The notes under the pieces are model-generated. The model was not told where the DNA came from. It saw only the letters and a program-made list of their open reading frames with translations, and did not search any database. From Gammaproteobacteria bacterium (GTDB lineage Bacteria > Pseudomonadota > Gammaproteobacteria > SZUA-152), in the NCBI GenBank assembly GCA_021648485.1, contig JAKISS010000026.1, positions 1-37,950 on the forward strand: 37,950 nt of DNA, given 5' to 3'. Made by a program: the position numbers and the translations under genes. Positions 8,211 to 15,600 of the stretch are shown here, one piece after another. Positions within the stretch are counted from its first letter, which is position 1. Each line of letters begins with the position of its first letter.

Positions 8211-8948
8211 CTAAAAACGCACACCAATTTTGGCACTGGTGGATGTGTTATCACCTGTTTGCTCGGTTTCAGCGGCAAAATTCACCAGCCCCAGGTTGAA
8301 ATTGATACCGAGAAAATATTTGTTTTTGGTGAGACTCTCGTCTTCCAGTTGCCCTTCATTGGTTTCGCTGTTAATCCACACCTGACCGATACCGGCATAG
8401 GGTGTGAAAAAGGCAAACCCTTTGGAAACGGACAGCTCCAGTCCCCGGGTACTCAAGTCCAGCTGATCCACACCGGTCAGCCGTGAAAAGGTGCCGCGAA
8501 TGGAAACAGCCGGACTGAGCATGCCACCCTCAAGCAGCGCGTAACTGAGTTCGCCGCCGATCAGCCCGATATTACTGGAGGGCACAGATGTGTAAAATGC
8601 GCCGACATCAAAACCGAAAGGCAGCCCCTTGCTGACATGCAATTTGGGCACCAGTAACTGGCTGGATGTCGCTTCACCGCCAGTTGCGCTTTCCAGCGCA
8701 GAACTTTCCAGGGATGTACTGCTCACCTCAAAGCCGATATCAAAACCCAGACTGCCCAAGGGCTCAGCGGGGCGAATAGCCTTGTAGCTAAGTGCGGCAC
8801 CAAGGTCTGAGGTGAGGTCTTTGAACAGGCTTTGGGTAAGACCGCCGACATTGTTGATGTCACCACCGGCCCAGGTCACAGGGGGCAAAGCAAGTGTTGC
8901 CAGTACTGTGATAATGCATTTCCAGTTCGGGTGTTTGGTTTCCAGCAT
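8211..8948 (-). CDS. Putative outer-membrane beta-barrel protein
   Basis: 245 residues from the ATG at 8946-8948, chosen because GGAGCAG lies eight bases upstream and a clean signal peptide follows (IITVLATLALPPVTWA, cut before GGDIN). An upstream in-frame ATG at 8987 would add 13 residues and spoil the signal. The mature protein alternates short amphipathic strands with turns (LGFDIGFEVSST, LPFGFDVGAFYTSVP, GLELSVSKGFAFFTPYAGIG) and ends in an aromatic residue (KIGVRF), a classic outer-membrane assembly signal. About ten to twelve strands would fit. It resembles uncharacterised DUF-type barrels of gammaproteobacteria. Ligand or function unknown. Confidence 0.75.
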   Translation of the reverse strand: MLETKHPNWKCIITVLATLALPPVTWAGGDINNVGGLTQSLFKDLTSDLGAALSYKAIRPAEPLGSLGFDIGFEVSSTSLESSALESATGGEATSSQLLVPKLHVSKGLPFGFDVGAFYTSVPSSNIGLIGGELSYALLEGGMLSPAVSIRGTFSRLTGVDQLDLSTRGLELSVSKGFAFFTPYAGIGQVWINSETNEGQLEDESLTKNKYFLGINFNLGLVNFAAETEQTGDNTSTSAKIGVRF

Positions 8949-9126
8949 GTTTACTGCTCCAGGCTTTTGTTGATTACGGCTGCGCACTATACCTGTGTCA
9001 TCCTTGACAGCCTGTGATCCTTTTCACAGGCCGTCAGGAAACACAAGTATAGCGTTGTTATAAGGGTTTGGTGTAGTGGACGCCGCATTTTTTGGGATTT
9101 ATCCTGAGGGCGGCGGCCCAAAGAGA

Positions 9127-10137
9127 TTAAAAAACGACCTCATTAATAATACGCTGGTAGCTCGCAAAACGATCCCTGGATATTTTCCCGGCGCTGATTG
9201 CCGCCTGCAAGGCGCAATCCGGCTCAACATCGTGGCGGCAGTTACTGAAACGGCATTGCCCAAGAAAAGGGTGAAATTCTCGAAAGCCTTCAGTAATTTG
9301 CGCAGTGCTGGCATGCCCCAACCGAAAAGCGCGCACTCCGGGTGAATCAATGAGTTCACCACCCTGCGAAAAATGATACAGCCGCGTGGTTGTGGTGGTA
9401 TGGCGTCCTTCGCCGCTGCTTTCGGATAAGGTGTTAACGCGCAACTCCTCTTCCGGCAATAACACCTGGATCAACGAGGATTTACCGACGCCAGACTGGC
9501 CGACGAAAATGCTGGTTTTATCCCGCAGGTATACCAACAGATTATCCAGCCCATGCGTACGTTTGGTCGTGGCATAGATAACACCGTAACCAATGTCCTC
9601 GTAGGCCTGAAAACGCTTTTTTAATTTGGCAAAGGCAGCATCGCTGAGCAGGTCAATTTTGTTGATAATCAGTACCGGTGGTATTCCGGTCATCTCTGCC
9701 GCCACAAAATAACGATTGATCAGGTCTACATCCAGCGCCGGTTCCGGTGCCGCCACCACCAGAATTTGATTGATATTGGCAGCAACCGGCTTGAGCTGAT
9801 TATCCGCATCCGGCCGTTCCAGCAAACTGTGGCGAGGCTCCATGGCCACCACCACGCCAGTGTCATTGGGCCCGGCCTGCCAAACTACCTTGTCACCACA
9901 CACCAAAGGTGGCAGATTCCGACGCAACAGACAGCGGTGCAGTTTTTGTTGCCCGTCTTCGAGATCAACCTGTGCGCCGTAGCGGGTAATAATGCGCCCT
10001 GGCTGTTCCGGGCCAAGCTCACTGCCTTGCAGCTCATCCGCCAAACGAGTGTTCTTTTTCTGGGAGCGGACAAGGCGTTCGGCCTGAATTTTCTCTGCAC
10101 GCCACTCCTGACGGCGAGTGAGTTTACGCTTGGCCAT
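9127..10137 (-). CDS. rsgA: Ribosome small-subunit-dependent GTPase A
   Basis: 336 residues from the ATG at 10135-10137 (MAKRKLTRRQEWR is the usual RsgA start; the open frame extends 27 codons further but overlaps the upstream gene). RsgA is a circularly permuted GTPase that helps mature the 30S subunit. An N-terminal OB fold covers about 45-105. The G motifs appear in permuted order: G4 NKID at 159-162, G1 GQSGVGKSS at 213-221, the GRHTTTTT switch at 244-251 and G3 DSPG at 264-267. The zinc ligands C295, C300, H302 and C308 are present. The gene overlaps the end of the dehydratase gene upstream by 14 bases, so the two are probably translated together. Confidence 0.96.
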   Translation of the reverse strand: MAKRKLTRRQEWRAEKIQAERLVRSQKKNTRLADELQGSELGPEQPGRIITRYGAQVDLEDGQQKLHRCLLRRNLPPLVCGDKVVWQAGPNDTGVVVAMEPRHSLLERPDADNQLKPVAANINQILVVAAPEPALDVDLINRYFVAAEMTGIPPVLIINKIDLLSDAAFAKLKKRFQAYEDIGYGVIYATTKRTHGLDNLLVYLRDKTSIFVGQSGVGKSSLIQVLLPEEELRVNTLSESSGEGRHTTTTTRLYHFSQGGELIDSPGVRAFRLGHASTAQITEGFREFHPFLGQCRFSNCRHDVEPDCALQAAISAGKISRDRFASYQRIINEVVF

Positions 10138-10480
10138 GAGCACCGTTATCAACGGTGAGTAACGCATCGATTTTAGCGGCACAAATAAAATCGTTTTGTG
10201 ATAACCCGCCAATAGCATGGGTACTGTATTGAATCAGACAGTGGTTATAACCCACCGTCATATCCGGGTGATGATCTTCCTGATGGGCAATCCAGGCCAC
10301 AGCGTTGACGAAAGCCATGGTTTGATAATAATTTTTGAAATGAAAGTCCTGCTGAATTGTCTTGTCATCATCAAGGCACCAGCCGTTTAATTCCTCCAGC
10401 ATGATGTGTGCGTCATTGCTGTTCAATGGTTTGACACCACCCTCGCAAGGTTGACAGGTTTGTTCAGCAAGAGTGGACAT
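10124..10480 (-). CDS. phhB: Pterin-4a-carbinolamine dehydratase
   Basis: 118 residues. It dehydrates 4a-hydroxytetrahydrobiopterin to the quinonoid dihydropterin, recycling cofactor for aromatic amino acid hydroxylases; some bacterial members serve other pterin reactions. The family motif is clear: AWIAHQEDHHPDMTVGYN (about 68-85), with the His pair and Asp of the active site, followed by STHAIGGLSQNDFICAAKID. The N-terminus carries a CQPC motif, seen in many proteobacterial members, with CEGG following. No phenylalanine hydroxylase gene lies in the window. It is the middle gene of a minus-strand trio, 14 bases downstream of the cytochrome gene and overlapping rsgA. Confidence 0.93.
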   Translation of the reverse strand: MSTLAEQTCQPCEGGVKPLNSNDAHIMLEELNGWCLDDDKTIQQDFHFKNYYQTMAFVNAVAWIAHQEDHHPDMTVGYNHCLIQYSTHAIGGLSQNDFICAAKIDALLTVDNGAHGQA

Positions 10481-10494
10481 AGTCTATCGCCGGA

Positions 10495-10788
10495 TTATTT
10501 CCCGAATTTGTAAAAATCGACATTGAGATATTCCACGACATCGTTGAGATCGTTCGATGAAAAATTCGCATTGGCGGCCCCATCACAAAATTTCACCCGG
10601 GCGCGTAAATCCTCAAAGGTATGAATAATACGATTAGGGCGAGTGTACTGACTGTTGTCATGGCAGCTCATGCAGCTTTTGCTGTGCAATGTTTTACCGT
10701 GAACAGCATCCGGGATGCGCTCACCGGCCCATGCTGATGTCAGTGAAAAGCCTGCCATTACAAGGAATACAAACGTTTTCGTTATCAT
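10495..10788 (-). CDS. Small periplasmic c-type cytochrome
   Basis: 97 residues from the ATG at 10786-10788, which begins a standard signal peptide (MITKTFVFLVMAGFSLTSAW, cut near AGA/AGE). The frame extends upstream to 10863 but those 25 residues would precede the signal. One haem-binding CMSCH motif is present. After it I find no methionine at all, so the usual Met sixth ligand is absent; His in RIIHTFEDL is the only obvious candidate. A further Cys (VKFCDG) is unpaired. Electron-transfer partner unknown. It heads the minus-strand unit with the pterin dehydratase and rsgA, spacing 14 bases. Confidence 0.82.
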   Translation of the reverse strand: MITKTFVFLVMAGFSLTSAWAGERIPDAVHGKTLHSKSCMSCHDNSQYTRPNRIIHTFEDLRARVKFCDGAANANFSSNDLNDVVEYLNVDFYKFGK

Positions 10789-10910
10789 ATTGGTCACCAC
10801 CGTAATGTCTTTGATGTTCATCTTTTGTACCGTTATAACCGACAGATGCGATTGAACAGTCATAGCGACAGTATACCTGCAAATGAGGCTAACGAAATAT
10901 ATACCCGTGC

Positions 10911-10975
10911 GGTTGATTGAGGTTTCGGTTTTTTGGCGATGAATTTTTAAAAACAGAGGGGGGAGGGGAGCATAG
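10911..10975. repeat. Imperfect direct repeat, left copy (flanks the MITE pair)
   Basis: The sequence GATTGAGGTTTCGGTTTTTT through ACAGAGGGGGGAGGGGAG resembles 11504-11573 (GATTGAGACCCCGATTTTTT through ACAGAGGAGAGGGGAG), with a short insertion in the second. The two copies bracket both MITE-like elements and suggest an older repeat into which, or next to which, these elements inserted. Confidence 0.4.
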
Positions 10976-10981
10976 CCGTCA

Positions 10982-11191
10982 GGCTAAGGAATGGAGCACA
11001 ATAACTTACGACCATTGGCATCTTTGCTTCAGCCCGCCTTCGTCCGTTCTTCAATCACAAAAGTTCGAAATAGAACGACTATATCCTGCACTTTTGTTCA
11101 ATCAGAACGAACACCAACAGTAGGTGCTTTAGCGAATACAGACCAAACCAGAGCACCACTTGTATAAATTATTGTGTTCCATTCCTAAGCC
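10982..11191. mobile_element. MITE-like element A with terminal inverted repeats
   Basis: The left end (10982-11009, GGCTAAGGAATGGAGCACAA then TAACTTAC) is matched by the inverse of the right end (11165-11191, beginning TAAATTATTGTGTTCCATTC). About 24 of 27 positions pair. The element is about 210 bases, has no credible reading frame, and directly abuts a second element at 11195. A short internal GTTC/GAAC-rich region may fold. It looks like a non-autonomous element whose transposase is elsewhere. Confidence 0.55.
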
Positions 11192-11194
11192 GGG

Positions 11195-11388
11195 GTAGGG
11201 TGGAACAAGCGTAGCGGTTCCACCAGTGGGCGACAAGAAACCACAAACAGCCTCTGTGCCCACCACCACTGACAAAAACAACAATCTGACCGCCTGAAAC
11301 CGGAGAAAAAGCCTTCATGCAATAATGGTTCACCGGTAAATGCTGGTTTTCCCGTTTGATGGAACCGCTACGCTTGTTCTCCCCTACC
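11195..11388. mobile_element. MITE-like element B, copy 1
   Basis: The ends are GTAGGGTGGAACAAGCGTAG CGGTTCCACC (11195-11224) and its imperfect inverse at 11358-11387. Each arm is itself near-palindromic (GGTGGAAC...GTTCCACC). A shorter copy lies at 30262-30405 with the same arms and shared interior text (CAGCCTCTGTGC / CGCCTCTGTGC, CTGACAAAAA). Repeats of the type GTAGGGTGGAACAAGCG are widespread intergenic elements in gammaproteobacteria. The minus-strand open frame through this copy (11169-11657) is fortuitous. Confidence 0.65.
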
Positions 11389-11638
11389 ATTTTACTTTGT
11401 ATTGAAAAGAGCAGAACAAAAAACAGGTAATACCCCAGCTTTACTCTGGCCTGCGCCAGAATGACGGTATTCGCAGCAAACTGCGGGGAATCAAACCCAG
11501 CGAGATTGAGACCCCGATTTTTTGGAGGTGAATTTTTTGTTACAGAAAAAAACAGAGGAGAGGGGAGAGCAACGCCAATTTTATTGGCAGCTCTGATAGT
11601 ATCGTGGCCAGATACAATAACCTTGCGAGAGAGCGGCC
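11389..11638. other. Non-coding stretch before orn
   Basis: No gene is visible. It holds text typical of intergenic repeats (CTCTGGCCTGCGCCAGAATG at about 11444-11463, then GCAAACTGCGGGGAATCAAA) and the right copy of the direct repeat (11504-11573). The last 60 bases before orn should hold its promoter; TGATAGTATCGT near 11595 is a possible -10 region. Confidence 0.4.
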
Positions 11639-12196
11639 ATGCCTGACACCCTGACACCCAACAAAAAAAACCTGATCTGGATTGACTTGGAAATGACCGG
11701 ACTGGACACCCAAACCGATGTCATCATCGAAATTGCCACCATTGTTACCGACAGCGAACTGAATATATTGGCCGAAGGGCCCATGCTGGCGATACATCAA
11801 AGTGATGAAATTATGGCAGGCATGGACGAATGGAATACCAAGCAACATGGTGGTTCGGGGCTGACTGAGCGGGTGAAAAACAGCAACATCACCGAAGCGG
11901 AAGCCGAACGGCAGACCCTTGCCTTTTTGCAGCAATATGTCCCCAAAGGCAAATCCCCCATGTGTGGTAACAGCATTTGTCAGGACCGCCGTTTTCTTGC
12001 GCGCTGCATGCCGGAGCTGGAAGCTTTTTTTATGTACCGCAACCTGGATGTCAGCACCCTCAAAGAACTGGCCAGCCGCTGGGCACCGGATGTCGCCAAA
12101 AGCTTTAAAAAAGACTCCAGCCATCTGGCGCTGGATGATACACGCGACTCTATTAATGAATTAAAACACTACCGGGCGCATTTTATCCGGTTTTAG
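11639..12196 (+). CDS. orn: Oligoribonuclease
   Basis: 185 residues, the normal length. It is the essential DEDDh 3'-5' exonuclease that degrades two- to five-nucleotide RNAs, including pGpG from c-di-GMP breakdown. Exo I is [11 protein letters not shown] (about 14-24), Exo II is [11 protein letters not shown] (about 108-118) and Exo III is [18 protein letters not shown] (about 161-178), with all catalytic acids and the His present. The ATG follows a GAGAG purine run. In many gammaproteobacteria rsgA and orn are neighbours in divergent orientation, which is the arrangement here apart from the inserted genes and MITEs. The pGpG link is interesting given the HD-GYP gene at 25272. Confidence 0.97.
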   Translation: MPDTLTPNKKNLIWIDLEMTGLDTQTDVIIEIATIVTDSELNILAEGPMLAIHQSDEIMAGMDEWNTKQHGGSGLTERVKNSNITEAEAERQTLAFLQQYVPKGKSPMCGNSICQDRRFLARCMPELEAFFMYRNLDVSTLKELASRWAPDVAKSFKKDSSHLALDDTRDSINELKHYRAHFIRF

Positions 12197-12208
12197 TTTA
12201 TTCCGGTA

Positions 12209-12340
12209 ATGAGTGACCTGCCTGAAATTGAAAACGAAAAACTGGCCGCCTGCACGTCGGCAGAACTGATTGACATCATGATAGTGCATGAAGACCGGGT
12301 GCAACGATCCTTGCCCGTGTGGCAGCGGAAAAAAATATAA
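12209..12340 (+). pseudogene. Short frame, probable 5' remnant of a truncated gene
   Basis: 43 residues: MSDLPEIENEKLAACTSAEL, then IDIMIVHEDRVQRSLPVWQRKKI. It starts 12 bases after the orn stop and reads like the structured, acidic N-terminus of a longer cytosolic protein (the AELIDIMIVHEDRV helix is well formed), then ends in a basic tail and stop as the AT-rich cassette begins. I think the rest of the gene was lost at an insertion boundary, but a genuine small protein cannot be excluded. No strong ribosome binding site; translation could be coupled to orn. Confidence 0.4.
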
Positions 12341-12372
12341 AAAGAGTTGTCTGGGGAAGATGGAGAGATAAC

Positions 12373-12513
12373 ATGAATATTTATTCAATGAATAATTTCA
12401 TTCAAATGCCTGGGCTGCTATTTTCTGCATTCCCGCAGTGTGTTACAGGTGTTGTTATTCTGGTGCAGGTTAGCGGAAGTTGTGCCCCCATAAATAAGAA
12501 AGTGGTTACTTAA
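12373..12513 (+). CDS. Possible small hydrophobic protein
   Basis: 46 residues starting MNIYSMNNFIQMPGLLFSAF, with GGAGAG five bases before the ATG, a good ribosome binding site. A hydrophobic stretch (VTGVVILVQV) ends in SGSC, loosely lipobox-like but preceded by an unusually long N-terminus. It stops three bases before the left direct repeat of the ATPase cassette. No family recognised; it may be chance. Confidence 0.3.
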   Translation: MNIYSMNNFIQMPGLLFSAFPQCVTGVVILVQVSGSCAPINKKVVT

Positions 12514-12515
12514 AG

Positions 12516-12568
12516 GGTAATTTCACACAAAAACACGGCTTGTCATATTTGTCAGTGCCCTGCAATAT
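12516..12568. repeat. Left imperfect direct repeat flanking the ATPase gene
   Basis: The text GGTAATTTCACACAAAAACA then CGGCTTGTCATATTTGTCA is repeated in the same orientation at 17623-17677 (GGTAATTTTTCACGTAAAAA then CGTGGCTTGTCATGTCTGTCA). About three quarters of positions agree and most differences are transitions. The pair encloses the 12691-17235 gene, as expected for a duplicated target, recombination site or the ends of an acquired cassette. The remaining gap to 12690 has no other recognisable feature beyond an AT-rich likely promoter. Confidence 0.5.
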
Positions 12569-12690
12569 ATAGCCGTAGCGATTGAGTTTTAGCTTTATTG
12601 CACGCCCTCTTCATTTCATGGCAGCATTGAAATTTCTCGCAATAGTCCGGTTGCTACTCCTTATTTTGATTTTTCAAAGAGTAAATAATA

Positions 12691-15600
12691 ATGTCAGGGA
12701 AAGCAGAAGACTGTAAAGACAAATATATATGGAATCGAGAAGAGCCCCAGCCTATTGCGGTTCCGCTTCCTGAGTATCATGCACAACACAACACCGATGT
12801 GGATAGTGATGATTATGGTTTTATTGGGAGGGAAGATTTAACAAAAGAACTCATAATGGTTTTGAATGCAACAGAGAGGGCGCGCGGTTGTTATCTTATC
12901 TCTGGTTATCGTGGCTCAGGTAAAACGAGTTTAATAAATCGAGTACTTTCTCTGTATAACAAAACATCCAAACAACCAAATTGGTTTCCTTTAAACAATT
13001 CAGAAAAAACAACGCTAAAACATCTGATTCGAGAAGGAAAAAGGAAAACGTATGAGACCGTTCAGCATCAAGCAGATAAGCAAAAATTAGACTGGTTTTG
13101 CCATAAAATAACTGGATTTTTTTCTACCTTCAGAACCAGGTTTAGGCACTTTAGAAGAGAGAATTTTTCCTTTTTTCCTCTCGTTTCTGTCAAAGTGAAT
13201 CTTGGTTATGACCAATTGCTGGAGCCGAAGGAAGTGTTGTTTAATACCACAACGCTATTGTATGGAGCCCTTAAAAGAAAAAGGCAATGGTATGCCGTTG
13301 CAGGATATGCGTTATTAATCGTTGTTTTGGCTCTTTTTATTACACTAAATTCCTCACTGGAAGCGCATCCTAAAGAAAGTATGTTTTTTGGTCTTGGCGC
13401 ATGGCTTCAAAGTCTGACAGGCTATAAAAACTTCCTGACTGTAACAGATCAAAAATGGGTTTTCCTAGCTTTCGGGATTGTTGGTTTCCATTATTTGCGG
13501 ACACGAGTGCTTCCGAGCTATTCGCGTGTATTACATCGATTAAAAAACCTCAATAAACGAATGGCATCTACTCTGGAAATAAACAGTGGCATAAAGAACA
13601 GAAGTTTTACATTTGGCACGAAAGAAACCATGCCTGCACTGGATGTTCGCCAAATTGAAAATGAATTGCTTGAGGTTTTAGAAGATTGTCGAAAAATCCC
13701 CTGGTTCTTCGTTAAACCCAATGTTGTGTTCATCTTTGATGAGTTGGATAAAATATCAAATCACAGCTCAAGTAATGTAAAAAAAGCTGAGTCACAACTT
13801 TCAGCTGAACGAGATTTATATGAACGAAAACAAAAGGTAGACTCTCTTCTGGGGGCGCTTAAAAACTTTATTACTCATGGCCAAGCCCGGTTTTTCTTTA
13901 TTGCAGGCCGAGAAATGTTAGACAGCTATCAAGCGGAAAGAGGTAGCACCAGTTCTCTTTATGAAAGCTTATTTAATAAAACATTCGAAGTTCCCAGCTT
14001 GCTTACAGATTCGTCAGATAAAAACTCACACGTAATGCATAGCCTATTAGAAGTTTTCGTGTGTCGAAAGTTGATAGACCCGAAGATAGCAATCTATTTA
14101 TGGCTACAGGATACGAACAATCACAGTAGTGATGATCCATATTGGGAGAACGACCTGTATAGAAAGCTACAGTATTCACCTTTTTGCCTTCGTACTTATT
14201 ACCATTACCTTTGTATGCTGCCTGACATTAAAGGAGTTGAAGCCCGTCGTATTGTACTAGGGCTTCGTAACTTTATTCAATTCCTGACAGTGCATTCATG
14301 GGGGAATCCCAAGAGAGTGATATCATTGTTCGAGCATTTCACCAAGCCTGTAGAAAGTGTCGATTGGCGTCAAAAAGAAAACATTAAAAAAATTTCACCA
14401 TTAAAAAAAATAAATTTAATGCTGCAATTTGGGCTTTTGGATCAACAGCGCATACTGTTAGCGTCCAATTTATATACACACCTTTCTCATGACCTGGGAA
14501 GGCAGCTTACTAACAGTGGTGATAAGCTTACGGTTTCTGCGATGGCGGCATTTCAGTATATTCTAAAATTCCACCGCCATCCATTCAGCCGGTATCATCT
14601 TGAGCGTATGTCGGAAGCATTGAATGTCTATCGTTCACCTGAGCTTAATGTGATCATAGACACACTAGTATCCAAGGTTCTGCATTCACAAATTCGACGC
14701 ATTCGTAATAGTCATTACCGTTATCGTTTCAATGGTGATTTTGAACAAGAGTTGCGTTATATCTCGCGAATAAGTGATATTGAGTCTGCGGCATTTAATT
14801 TTTCATTAGATGCTTCCGCCCCCATTAAATCCCATTATCTCAATCAATTAAATCGATTAATGCAGTATGGTGAAGAAGATGAAACAACCGGATTTCGATT
14901 GTTTGGTAAAAGTGAAATCGGGATTTATGAGCTTTGCTTAATTCTCGGGGATTTATATGCATTAGAACAGTCGCTTGATCAGGCGATTGTTTATTACCAA
15001 AGAGCAGTTGATATTTTCGAGAATTGTACGGAAGAATACTTTATTAAATTCGCTCACTTATCTGTTAAGGCATTATTGCGCCTTGGTGAAACATATGAAC
15101 AGAGGCAGCGGTACGATCAAGCAGCGAATGCCTATCTTCGAGCCCGTTCTATAGTAAACAAGCTGGGTAAATCAAAGCGGTTTGAATGGGAAAATGCACT
15201 TAAAGATGGAGATTCAAAATGGGATGTTTTTCGGCAGCCATTTTGGGCTTATTGGTTCCTTCAACTCAAACGTAGTCCGGTGTCATCCAGGGGAAAATTA
15301 CCACCCAAAAGCGAATACCCATTTACAAAAGGAATAGATGATCCTGTTAATCACTATCGAGCAGGACAATTGGCTTTTTTCTATAGCTGTCACTATACGG
15401 CTGTTGGTAGTTTTGTTAAGGCTATTCAATGTAGTGGTATAGAAGAGGCTAATACTGAAAAAACGACTTATCTGGGTGCTTATGCTTACCTTCATCTCGG
15501 TGAAAATATATTTTCAGGCATGATGCGTTATCTTATGGTGCGTGATTTACAACAAACAACTACTGATTTGAATGGATTGAAAATTCAGGTTAATAAATTT

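Noticed and set aside
10138-10218. Longer N-terminus for RsgA
   Set aside because: The 27 extra codons lie inside the dehydratase gene, and the family start MAKRKLTRRQ is at 10137.
11169-11657. 162-codon minus-strand open frame
   Set aside because: It runs through MITE element B and the intergenic repeats; text such as AHWWNRYACSTL is translated repeat DNA.
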